From NCBI GenBank assembly GCA_045638545.1, contig JAZUBL010000069.1, positions 1-26,468 of the forward strand: 26,468 bases of DNA. The letters are read 5' to 3'. Source of the DNA: UMGS1071 sp045638545 (GTDB lineage: Bacteria; Bacillota; Clostridia; Oscillospirales; Acutalibacteraceae). Made by a program: the position numbers and the translations under genes. Below the pieces are notes generated by a model. It did not search any database. It was given only the letters and a program-made list of their open reading frames with translations, and was not told the DNA's origin. The number at the start of each line of letters is the position of its first letter. Within the stretch, counting starts at the first letter, position 1. Below, piece by piece: positions 1 through 6,285 of the stretch.

Positions 1-1
1 A

Positions 2-619
2 GAAAACATGCGTATGCGTGACCACGGTCAGGAAGAACTGTCCTTCTACTCCAAGGCAACAACAGACATCGAGTTCCTGTTCCCATTCGGCTGGGGCGAA
101 CTCTGGGGCATTGCAGACAGAACTGACTATGACCTGAAGCAGCACATCGAGCACTCCGGCAAGGGTCTGGATTACTTCGATCCTGAAACAAACGAGCGCT
201 ACATCCCATATGTTGTTGAGCCATCCCTGGGTGCTGACCGTGTAGCTCTGGCATTCCTCTGCGACGCTTACGACGAAGAGAAAATCGACGAGAAGGATAC
301 ACGTATCGTTCTCCGTCTCCACCCTGCTCTGGCTCCTTACAAGGCAGCAATCCTCCCACTCTCCAAGAAGCTGGGCGAGCAGGCAAAGGAACTCTTTGGT
401 CAGCTGGCTAAGGACTTCATGATCGACTATGACGACGCTGGCTCCATCGGTAAGCGTTACCGCCGTCAGGACGAGATCGGTACACCATTCTGCATCACAT
501 ACGACTTCGAAAGCCTCGAGGACGGCTGCGTAACAGTTCGTGACCGTGACACAATGGCACAGGAGCGCGTTGCAATCGCAGATCTCAACGATTACATTGC
601 AAAGAAAATCGCATTCTAA
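2..619 (+). CDS. glyS: Glycyl-tRNA synthetase, C-terminal part (5' end outside window)
   Basis: This is the C-terminal ~205 residues of the single-chain class II glycyl-tRNA synthetase, which charges tRNA-Gly with glycine using ATP in the cytoplasm. The reading frame is open to the left edge, so the N-terminal catalytic core lies outside. Visible family hallmarks are the block FPFGWGELWGIADRTDYDL, then EPSLGADR (class II motif 3 region, with the ATP-binding Arg), followed by the anticodon-binding domain starting near VLRLHPALAPYKAAILPL and ending with GSIGKRYRRQDEIGTPFC. This is the homodimeric Bacillus/eukaryote-like type, not the alpha/beta GlyQ-GlyS type. A strong hairpin terminator follows 21 bases after the stop. 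The in-frame ATG at 8 is internal and not a real start. Confidence 0.97.
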   Translation, partial: ENMRMRDHGQEELSFYSKATTDIEFLFPFGWGELWGIADRTDYDLKQHIEHSGKGLDYFDPETNERYIPYVVEPSLGADRVALAFLCDAYDEEKIDEKDTRIVLRLHPALAPYKAAILPLSKKLGEQAKELFGQLAKDFMIDYDDAGSIGKRYRRQDEIGTPFCITYDFESLEDGCVTVRDRDTMAQERVAIADLNDYIAKKIAF

Positions 620-640
620 TTTCATAAAATCCTTGTAATG

Positions 641-680
641 AAACGCTGTCGGTCTGCAAAAGATCGGCAGCGTTTTGCTT
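641..680 (+). terminator. Rho-independent terminator of glyS
   Basis: A 14-bp stem (641-654 pairs with 662-675, two G-U wobbles) closes a 7-nt loop and ends in a T-rich stretch with two interruptions. It lies 21 nt after the glyS stop. An ATG at 638 that opens a long frame into the next gene falls at the foot of this hairpin, so it is not a credible start. Confidence 0.85.
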
Positions 681-691
681 TGAAGGGAAAG

Positions 692-1513
692 ATGATTATG
701 AAAATGGATATTACTTTTGAAGAATACTTCGCAGAACAATCAAAACGATATTCTGATGAAATCCCAACATGGGGATTTCACGATGCTTCCATCATTTATG
801 CCGAGGAATTAGAATTTGCATATGACTACACGAAGCCCAATCCGATTCGTAACTGTCTGAATCTTTATATGGACTGCCGTGGGTGCCAAAGTGGAAACAC
901 AGACGTTATTTCCTTCTACAATTATCAAATTAAAAGCGGAGGTATTCCTCCGACAGGCAGTTGGTGGAAACAGGAATATTATGATGAAATTCTGGAGAAC
1001 AAAAAATATCTAATTGGCATTGTTTGCTTCAACTGTACAACAGAAATTATTTATCAGGATGAAAGTTCTTATCTTTTTAAAGGAGAGCGACCCGGAAATC
1101 GTGACTCGGTTGGGATTCCGCCAATTGAACCTCCTGCAATAAATTTCGACTCCAGTACTATACCTGAATGGAACAGTTATTCCGGCATGGAAATTATCGA
1201 TACAAAAGAGATAGAATATATTCATGACGAGAATGATAGAAACGCTCTGCGAGGATGTCTGGAAATTCGTTTAAAGGAAAACAGTTCTGAAAAAATTCTG
1301 TCATTTTACAATTATGGTGTTCGCTATGGAATGCTTCCACCAATGCATAGTATTTGGAAAGCAGATCAATTTGAACTATTCAGAAAGAAAAGCAAGCGTG
1401 GTGAAAAATACCATCTGCATTTAGATTTTATTTTACCGAACGGAAACGAACATTATTTAGATATTTTATTTGAACATTTTGAGATCACAGAACCTGAACA
1501 GGAGTTATATTAA
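692..1513 (+). CDS. Hypothetical protein with internal tandem duplication
   Basis: Protein of 273 residues that I do not recognise. There is no signal peptide and no membrane segment. It is built of two related halves: residues about 33-129 and 167-264 share hydrophobic and aromatic positions. The clearest match is SFYNY at 74-78 and 204-208, followed in both copies by Gly, PP, Ser and WK at the same spacing (offset about 130 residues). Acidic, Tyr- and Trp-rich composition suggests a soluble beta-rich fold. The start is chosen from the GAAGGG ribosome binding site at 682-687; ATG 692 or 698 are both possible. The gene is visibly more AT-rich than glyS and the following flavoprotein gene, which suggests transfer. 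Its stop is one base before the next start, so the two are probably co-transcribed. Function unknown. Confidence 0.8.
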   Translation: MIMKMDITFEEYFAEQSKRYSDEIPTWGFHDASIIYAEELEFAYDYTKPNPIRNCLNLYMDCRGCQSGNTDVISFYNYQIKSGGIPPTGSWWKQEYYDEILENKKYLIGIVCFNCTTEIIYQDESSYLFKGERPGNRDSVGIPPIEPPAINFDSSTIPEWNSYSGMEIIDTKEIEYIHDENDRNALRGCLEIRLKENSSEKILSFYNYGVRYGMLPPMHSIWKADQFELFRKKSKRGEKYHLHLDFILPNGNEHYLDILFEHFEITEPEQELY

Positions 1514-1514
1514 C

Positions 1515-2153
1515 ATGAAAGTTTTGTTAGTAAACGGCAGCCCGCGCAGAAACGGCGCTACCAATGAAGTTATGACCGTTGCCGCTGCAGCTCTTAACGA
1601 GTGCGGTATTGAAACAGAAATCTACCAGATCGGCGCAAAGCCAATCGGCGGCTGTATGGCCTGCTATCAGTGCAAAGAAAAAGGCAAATGCGTGATCGAC
1701 GACTGCGTCAATGAATTTGTGCAGAAGGCAAAGGAAGCTGACGGTTTTATTTTTGGCTCTCCTGTCTACTATGCAGCGCTGGCTGGTAATCTTACTTCCT
1801 TCCTGGACCGCGTATTTTACTCTGCAGCCATGAGCGGCAACGGCGATGCTTTTCGCTTTAAGCCTGCAGCCGGTCTGCTTACAGCACGCAGAGGCGGCAT
1901 GACCACTTCCTATGACCAGTTCAACAAATACTTCGGTATCAGCCAGATGCCGATCATCTCTACCCGTTACTGGAATATGATCCACAGCAGCGGCACCGCA
2001 GAGAGTATTTATCAGGACGAAGAAGGCGTGCAATCCGCGCAAATGCTGGCAAAGAACATGGCTTACTACCTGAAATGCATCGAGCTTGGCAAAGAGCACG
2101 GCATCCTCCCACCGGAGCAGGAACCAACCACTATGACAAACTTTATCCGATAA
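1515..2153 (+). CDS. Flavodoxin-fold NAD(P)H-dependent FMN reductase, iron-sulfur flavoprotein-like
   Basis: Protein of 212 residues in the NADPH-dependent FMN reductase / iron-sulfur flavoprotein group, cytoplasmic electron-transfer or quinone/disulfide-reducing enzymes that bind FMN. The N-terminus VLLVNGSPRRNGATNE is the FMN-phosphate loop, and FGSPVYYAALAG is the second flavin-contacting segment. Residues 47-59 show Cys-x2-Cys-x2-Cys-x5-Cys, which fits the compact cysteine motif reported for iron-sulfur flavoprotein (Isf) and would carry a 4Fe-4S cluster; a fifth Cys is at 64. The start ATG is set by AGGAG at 1500-1504, inside the end of the preceding gene, with 10 nt spacing. In-frame upstream ATGs lie within the preceding gene and lack such a site. 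The physiological electron acceptor is unknown. Confidence 0.9.
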   Translation: MKVLLVNGSPRRNGATNEVMTVAAAALNECGIETEIYQIGAKPIGGCMACYQCKEKGKCVIDDCVNEFVQKAKEADGFIFGSPVYYAALAGNLTSFLDRVFYSAAMSGNGDAFRFKPAAGLLTARRGGMTTSYDQFNKYFGISQMPIISTRYWNMIHSSGTAESIYQDEEGVQSAQMLAKNMAYYLKCIELGKEHGILPPEQEPTTMTNFIR

Positions 2154-2155
2154 AC

Positions 2156-2195
2156 AAAAACACCGACAGGAATCGCCCTGCCGGTGTTTTTCTTT
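2156..2195. terminator. Shared bidirectional terminator
   Basis: A 10-bp stem (2161-2170 with 2177-2186, one mismatch), 6-nt loop, A-run on the left and T-run on the right. It ends the flavoprotein gene on plus and can also serve the convergent flavodoxin gene on minus. Confidence 0.85.
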
Positions 2196-2217
2196 TTCAC
2201 AATTTTCTTTTATTTCC

Positions 2218-2646
2218 CTATGCTGCAAGTGCTGCACCAAGTGCCTTGCACTGCTCCAGCTCTCCTGCATTTGGTCTGCCGCTGCAGATAACGTAGTCAT
2301 GTGCCATTACAGCACCTTTTTCTCTGCATCGGTCATCCCAGTCACGCATCCATTCACCGTTGCCCCAGCCGTAGGAACCAAACAGCGCCACATTCTTGCC
2401 TTCCAGCGCGTGTTCGCAGCCTGCAAACATCGGTTCAAATTCAAAAGTCTCCAGCACTTCTGCGCCCATAGAAGGACATCCAAAAGCAACTGCGTCATAC
2501 TCTGCCAGATTTGCCGCAGAAAACTCTCTCGGCTTCATAACGGCAACTTCTGCACCTGCTGCTTTTGCGCCGGCAGATACTGCATCCGCCATTGCCGCTG
2601 TGTTGCCTGTACCGCTCCAATATACAACTGCTACTTTATGTTTCAT
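2218..2646 (-). CDS. Short-chain flavodoxin
   Basis: Protein of 142 residues, the usual size of a short-chain flavodoxin: a soluble one-domain FMN carrier that replaces ferredoxin in low-potential electron transfer, often under iron limitation. The FMN-phosphate loop is WSGTGNTAAMA at residues 10-20; FGCPSMGAE (about 55-63) and FGSYGWGNGEWM (about 89-100, with a flavin-stacking Trp) are the other two flavin-binding loops. A G-rich ribosome binding site lies just upstream. It follows the DUF3793 gene on the same strand after 43 bases with no terminator between, so the two share the promoter at 3385-3413. Its partner enzyme is not in the window. Confidence 0.93.
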   Translation of the reverse strand: MKHKVAVVYWSGTGNTAAMADAVSAGAKAAGAEVAVMKPREFSAANLAEYDAVAFGCPSMGAEVLETFEFEPMFAGCEHALEGKNVALFGSYGWGNGEWMRDWDDRCREKGAVMAHDYVICSGRPNAGELEQCKALGAALAA

Positions 2647-2689
2647 GGGAAGTTTCCCCCTTTTCCTTTTATTTCTGTTTCTATTAAAA

Positions 2690-3280
2690 CTATGCCGCTA
2701 CTGTCAGCCGCATAATCGGTCTTCCGTCCGAAAACAGCTTGCTGTAAACTGTCTTACATTTTTTGTATTTTGCAAACATTTTCTGTGCATCGCACACACC
2801 TGCGTAAACTTTCCAGCATCCCACACAATGATAGTTGCAGCCTTCATTTTCGATAAATCCAACTACGTCGTGGAGAGGATAACCAAGAAAAATACCAATT
2901 TCATGTGGAAAATCTTCCTGAGACAGGATCCGCTTCCGCAGGTGGTAAATACATTCCTTCACATCTGTGGAAGGGTAGCCTTCCTGCTTGAAAAACTCTG
3001 CCACACCCGGCTTTGCCCAGTCTTCTTTCAGTTTCTGCGCACGATATACATAAATCAGTGCATTCTGGCCTGTGTAGCGCAGCATGGTGAGGGATACGCC
3101 TTTTTTACTGAACTGACGGCGATATTGTGCAAACATCTGTACAAACGCAGTCGGATCGGTAAACGCAAAGTTCATCAGGTTCGCACTTTTCAGTCCTGCC
3201 AGAACAGGAGAACAGTGATCAATCAGACACCGTTCAAAACGCAGTGCATCCGTTGTTTTCTGTACTGTTGTCAATTGCAT
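2690..3280 (-). CDS. DUF3793 family protein
   Basis: Protein of 196 residues belonging to the DUF3793 family of Clostridia, recognised from the segment FPHEIGIFLGYPLHDVVGFI followed by NYHCVGCWKVY. The biochemical role of the family is unknown; members are often seen beside flavodoxin and ferrous-iron transport genes, and here it is first in an operon with flavodoxin. The likely start is the ATG at 3280, because GGAGG lies 8 bases before it. An ATG five codons further upstream (3295) overlaps that ribosome binding site and has no site of its own. Cysteines and histidines around residues 145-165 (including the Cys-x2-Cys in NYHCVGC) could bind a metal, but that is only a guess. Transcription is probably controlled by the palindromes at 3303-3373. 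Confidence 0.85.
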   Translation of the reverse strand: MQLTTVQKTTDALRFERCLIDHCSPVLAGLKSANLMNFAFTDPTAFVQMFAQYRRQFSKKGVSLTMLRYTGQNALIYVYRAQKLKEDWAKPGVAEFFKQEGYPSTDVKECIYHLRKRILSQEDFPHEIGIFLGYPLHDVVGFIENEGCNYHCVGCWKVYAGVCDAQKMFAKYKKCKTVYSKLFSDGRPIMRLTVAA

Positions 3281-3302
3281 CTTTCTCGCCTCCATTTGCC
3301 TA

Positions 3303-3318
3303 GTTAGCCTATACTAAC
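3303..3318 (-). promoter_or_regulatory. Palindromic operator GTTAG-N6-CTAAC (copy 1)
   Basis: Inverted repeat GTTAG, six bases, CTAAC, in the 5' untranslated region of the DUF3793-flavodoxin operon, just upstream of the ribosome binding site. The same half-sites and spacing recur at 3358-3373. The half-sites resemble those of DtxR/IdeR-type iron repressors; the identity of the regulator is inferred. Confidence 0.5.
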
Positions 3319-3344
3319 CAAGTGATAAAACAAAAGAGTTATCG

Positions 3345-3373
3345 ATATCTAACCTCAGTTAGATATAACTAAC
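3345..3373 (-). promoter_or_regulatory. Composite palindromic operator (copy 2)
   Basis: Two interlocked inverted repeats: a perfect 9-bp repeat (3345-3353 with 3358-3366, 4-base spacer) and GTTAG-N6-CTAAC at 3358-3373. It starts a few bases downstream of the predicted transcription start, a position suited to repression. Metal-dependent regulation is inferred from the iron-linked genes it precedes. Confidence 0.55.
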
Positions 3374-3384
3374 TCATTGCAGTA

Positions 3385-3413
3385 ATAGTATCATATCCTA
3401 CAAAGTTTGTCAA
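3385..3413 (-). promoter_or_regulatory. Sigma-A promoter of DUF3793-flavodoxin operon
   Basis: Minus-strand TTGACA (3408-3413), 17-base spacer and TACTAT (3385-3390). Both hexamers are near consensus. Predicted transcription start is near 3378, leaving a leader of about 100 nt that carries the palindromic operators. Confidence 0.8.
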
Positions 3414-3451
3414 CATTAATTTTTCAGAATTTTACAGCTGCAAACAAAAAG

Positions 3452-3490
3452 AAAAAGGACACTGCAGCACAAACTGCAATGTCCTTTTTT
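3452..3490 (-). terminator. Terminator of rpsO
   Basis: Stem of about 15 bp with one mismatch (3453-3466 region pairing with 3474-3490) and T-run on the minus strand, 13 bases past the rpsO stop. A T-run is also present on plus. Confidence 0.8.
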
Positions 3491-3502
3491 ATAACCGTAT
3501 AA

Positions 3503-3769
3503 TTACTTACGGATACCGAGTCTAGCAATGATGGAACGGTAACGCTCAATGTCAACCTTCATCAGGTAGTTGAGGAGGCTTCTTCTCTGGCCAACCATCT
3601 TCAGCAGACCACGACGGGAGTGGTGGTCCTTCTTGTTAACCTTCAGGTGCTCAGTGAGATCGGAAATTCTCTTGGAGAGAATAGCGATCTGTACTTCTGG
3701 GGAACCTGTGTCGCCTTCGTGTGTAGCGTACTCCTTAATGATCTCTGCCTTTACGTCTTTCATCAGCAT
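3503..3769 (-). CDS. rpsO: 30S ribosomal protein S15
   Basis: Protein of 88 residues, the normal length of S15, a primary 16S rRNA-binding protein that organises the central domain and later takes part in the B4 subunit bridge. Diagnostic blocks are HEGDTGSPEVQIA, LTEHLKVNKKDHHSRRGLL (rRNA-contacting His/Arg residues) and RRSLLNYL. The start ATG at 3769 has AGAGGTG eight bases upstream. In Bacillus the gene follows ribF and precedes pnp; here an oppositely oriented membrane-protein gene lies between ribF and rpsO, no pnp follows, and rpsO has its own promoter and leader. Autogenous control by S15 binding to the leader is plausible. Confidence 0.98.
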   Translation of the reverse strand: MLMKDVKAEIIKEYATHEGDTGSPEVQIAILSKRISDLTEHLKVNKKDHHSRRGLLKMVGQRRSLLNYLMKVDIERYRSIIARLGIRK

Positions 3770-3868
3770 AATTCAAACACCTCTTTAAAATATTCGCCGC
3801 CAATCTCAGAGCAAGGTCCGGTGTGTCCCATTTTGGGCATATGCCAGGCTCCGTGGAAGGGGCGTTAC
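3770..3868 (-). ncRNA. Structured 5' leader of rpsO, possible S15-binding regulator
   Basis: Leader of about 99 nt between the predicted start site and rpsO. Nested pairings can be drawn on the minus-strand RNA: CGCC (3861-3864) with GGCG (3798-3801), GAGC with GCUC, CUGG with CCGG, and an inner hairpin CCCA-AAA-UGGG. S15 is known to repress its own mRNA through unrelated leader structures in several bacterial phyla. I cannot match this one to a named class, so regulation is inferred from position and pairing. Confidence 0.45.
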
Positions 3869-3874
3869 CAATGC

Positions 3875-3903
3875 ATTATAGCATAGAAACGCACCGTTGT
3901 AAA
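3875..3903 (-). promoter_or_regulatory. Sigma-A promoter of rpsO
   Basis: Minus-strand TTTACA (3898-3903), 17-base spacer and a perfect TATAAT (3875-3880). Predicted start is near 3868. Confidence 0.8.
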
Positions 3904-4055
3904 TAGGGAATTCTGCTTTTGCGGCGAGAAATTTCTTCCAGAATACAGGCGGTATTTTTCTCCGCTTAAAATCATATAAGTTAAATATTCGTAAAATAAA
4001 CTACCCGAAAATTTGTATAAATTTCAGCATACAAGCAGGATTTTCATGTGATGAA

Positions 4056-4082
4056 TGCACAATTGTTTGCTGTGTTTGTGCA
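4056..4082. repeat. Inverted repeat upstream of the FUSC gene
   Basis: TGCACAA (4056-4062) and TTGTGCA (4076-4082), a perfect 7-bp inverted repeat with 13 bases between, directly upstream of the predicted -35 region. It could be an operator. The remainder of the gap 3904-4091 is AT-rich and shows nothing else I can name. Confidence 0.35.
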
Positions 4083-4091
4083 ATTTACCCC

Positions 4092-4120
4092 TTTTTTTTT
4101 GGAAATATCTGTGCTACAAT
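4092..4120 (+). promoter_or_regulatory. Possible promoter of the FUSC gene
   Basis: TACAAT (4115-4120) matches a -10 well, but at 17-base spacing the -35 position is only TTTTTT within a T-run. Confidence 0.4.
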
Positions 4121-4174
4121 TAGTATCAAGAGTTTTCGTGCGGACATTGACTAACTTTGAAAGCGTGAATTATA

Positions 4175-5317
4175 ATGTTTGATTTCGATTTTGAGTTCCA
4201 TTTCGACCTCGAGCATTTCCAAGCGGACACCCAGGCACTGGCCCCTTCGGCCATGCCGCAGAACAAAAAACGAACGCGGCTGATCCTGAGTATTCTGATC
4301 AACCTGGCGGTCATTTCGTTCCTGCTGGGCTTTATCTTCCTTTATACCTCGGTATTCGGGATGAAGAACGCCTGCGGCGCCATCAGTATTGCAACTTCGA
4401 TCCTCATGTTCACCAAACTGGATATGGGTATCAAAACGAGCCATGCGCCGTTTCTGATCATACTGATGTTCCTCTTTACGGCATTCTCGTCCCACTGCGG
4501 TATGTGGAACCCCTTCCTTGGAATTGCAGTTAATTTTATTTCCATATTCTTAATAGTAACTTTCTCCTGTCAGGCTGTTACAACGAAAGTCTATCTGCCA
4601 TTCATTGTGTGCTACATTTTCAATCAGGGCAACCCTGTGGAAGGCAACGACTTCTTCAAACGTATCATCGGTCTGCTGGTTGGCGGTATCCTTGTAAGTA
4701 TCGTGTATGTCATTGTACATCACAAGAAAAAACACCGCCGCGGCTTCCTTTCCCTGATCAAGGAGATCCACCCGACTTCCCTGCGTACTCGCTTTGCACT
4801 GCGTCTGGCTTTTGCTCTGACACTGGGTATGTTTATCGGCGATATGTTCGGTCTCGTTCGAACTGCATGGATCGGCATGACCATCAACTCTCTGATCCTG
4901 CCGTTTATCCATGAAACAAAGCCGAGATTCCCATGGCGTATTGCTGCGCAGGGCAGCGGTGCCATCGTCTTCGGCGTACTGTTCTGCCTGCTGCTGCCGC
5001 GTGAGTTCCATATCATAGGTATCTTCCTGACAAGTTACCTGTATATGTTCTTCACCAATTACCACGCACAGCAGATCTTCGTCAGCATCAACGCCCTCAT
5101 CGGCGCCTACGCCATCGGCCCATGGTACGAAGTCATCGGTATGCGTATTGTCCTTGTTCTGGTTGGCGCAGCTATTGTCGTACTAACCAACGTCATCGCG
5201 CTGTATGTCAAGCCAATCGACCGGGTAAAGCATTACTTTGAAAAACGCCGCCTGCAGAATGCGGTACATAACAGCAGCCAGTTTCCGGAACATCATGATA
5301 CACATAGCCGGAAATAA
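4175..5317 (+). CDS. FUSC family integral membrane protein (putative aromatic-compound exporter)
   Basis: Protein of 380 residues with roughly ten membrane-spanning segments in two bundles (about 34-165 and 205-355), separated by a basic loop near 184-206 (HHKKKHRR). The second bundle, RTRFALRLAFALTLGMFIGD to FIHETKPRFPWR, has the pattern of the fusaric-acid-resistance-like (FUSC_2) domain; relatives export aromatic acids or related amphiphiles, but the substrate cannot be read from sequence. The long C-terminal cytoplasmic domain of larger relatives is missing. The N-terminus alternates Phe with charged residues (MFDFDFEFHFDLEHF), an unusual amphipathic strand. The ribosome binding site is weak (TGAAAG). 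The gene is convergent with ribF and divergent from rpsO, interrupting a neighbourhood that is often contiguous. Confidence 0.8.
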   Translation: MFDFDFEFHFDLEHFQADTQALAPSAMPQNKKRTRLILSILINLAVISFLLGFIFLYTSVFGMKNACGAISIATSILMFTKLDMGIKTSHAPFLIILMFLFTAFSSHCGMWNPFLGIAVNFISIFLIVTFSCQAVTTKVYLPFIVCYIFNQGNPVEGNDFFKRIIGLLVGGILVSIVYVIVHHKKKHRRGFLSLIKEIHPTSLRTRFALRLAFALTLGMFIGDMFGLVRTAWIGMTINSLILPFIHETKPRFPWRIAAQGSGAIVFGVLFCLLLPREFHIIGIFLTSYLYMFFTNYHAQQIFVSINALIGAYAIGPWYEVIGMRIVLVLVGAAIVVLTNVIALYVKPIDRVKHYFEKRRLQNAVHNSSQFPEHHDTHSRK

Positions 5318-5323
5318 GCGTAT

Positions 5324-5357
5324 AAAAAAACCGGATGCAAATGCATCCGGTTTTTGT
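5324..5357. terminator. Shared terminator of FUSC gene and ribF operon
   Basis: Perfect hairpin whose arms meet at 5339/5342 (CCGGATGCA and its complement), flanked by an A-run on the left and T-run on the right. It can work in both directions between the convergent genes. Confidence 0.9.
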
Positions 5358-5362
5358 TTTGT

Positions 5363-6280
5363 CTATTTCTGATAATACAGCTGTTCCGCTGTGTCTTTAT
5401 CTTTCAGAATCTGCTCGCGCAGTGCTTCGATGGATTCAAATTTTCGCTCCTCTCGCAGGAAGTGCAGCAGTGATACGCTGACTGTTTTATCGTACAGGTC
5501 ACCGGAAAAATTCTGGATCCATGTTTCTGCAGAAGGTCTTGTTTCGCCGCCTACAGTAGGCTTTAAGCCGATATTGGTCACGCTGCAGTATGCAATGCCG
5601 TCGATCACTGTTTCGGAGCTGTAGGCGCCTTTCTTTGGCACAACAAACTCAGCAGGCAGCGCCTGATTGATCGTCGGAACACCAATGGTGCGCCCCAGCT
5701 TTCTGCCGTGAACAACAGGAAAGGCAAAGGAAAATGGTCTGCCAAGCAGCTCATTCGCCTCGTCGATCTTTCCTTCCTGCAGGCATCTGCGAATCCGCGT
5801 CGAGCTGATCGGCTCCCCCTGCAGCTGCATTTTATCGCAGACGACAGTTTCCATGTTCAGTTCCGCACTGAGCTGGTGAAGCAGCTCCACATTGCCGCGG
5901 CCGCCTTTGCCGAAACGAAAGTCAAAACCGCAGCAAACTTTCTTTGCACCGCAGTACTGCTTCAGCACGTCTGCTGCAAAGACTTCTGCTTCGATGTCCC
6001 GCACTTTGGAAAACTGCAGTAAAAATACCAGTTCAATGCCCATTTCCTCAAACACACGGAGTTTTTCCGCTGTTGTCATCAGGCGGGGCATATTTTTGCC
6101 GCAACCACCTTCGCTGACATCAAACGTAAACACCGCCGGCCTCAGCCCTGCTTTTTTTCCTTCCAATACTGTTTCCAGTATCTTTCGGTGTGCAAGGTGA
6201 ACGCCGTCAAAGCAGCCGATCGCAACATAAGTTGATGCCGGAGGCTGCGCAGATTCGTTTAAGTCTCTAATCACCAACAT
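5363..6280 (-). CDS. ribF: Bifunctional riboflavin kinase / FAD synthetase
   Basis: Protein of 305 residues that phosphorylates riboflavin to FMN and adenylates FMN to FAD. The N-terminal nucleotidyltransferase domain (about 1-160) carries GCFDGVHLAHR at 22-32, the ATP-binding (H/G)xGH-like motif region, and ends with the conserved ISSTRIRRCLQEG. The C-terminal flavokinase domain (about 175-305) has GRKLGRTIGVPTIN, where the PTxN motif binds Mg-ATP and flavin, and a late ETWIQNF block (family ExxxxxF). It is the last gene of the rimP operon, separated from truB by 5 bases, and ends in the shared hairpin. Length and domain order are normal. Confidence 0.96.
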   Translation of the reverse strand: MLVIRDLNESAQPPASTYVAIGCFDGVHLAHRKILETVLEGKKAGLRPAVFTFDVSEGGCGKNMPRLMTTAEKLRVFEEMGIELVFLLQFSKVRDIEAEVFAADVLKQYCGAKKVCCGFDFRFGKGGRGNVELLHQLSAELNMETVVCDKMQLQGEPISSTRIRRCLQEGKIDEANELLGRPFSFAFPVVHGRKLGRTIGVPTINQALPAEFVVPKKGAYSSETVIDGIAYCSVTNIGLKPTVGGETRPSAETWIQNFSGDLYDKTVSVSLLHFLREERKFESIEALREQILKDKDTAEQLYYQK

Positions 6281-6285
6281 GCGTT

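Noticed and set aside
638..691. Extended start of the duplicated hypothetical protein at ATG 638
   Set aside because: The extra 18 codons coincide with the glyS terminator hairpin, and the ribosome binding site lies at 682-687.
2396..3307. 303-codon open frame on plus across the flavodoxin and DUF3793 genes
   Set aside because: It spans two recognisable minus-strand genes and their promoter-proximal gap and has no ribosome binding site.
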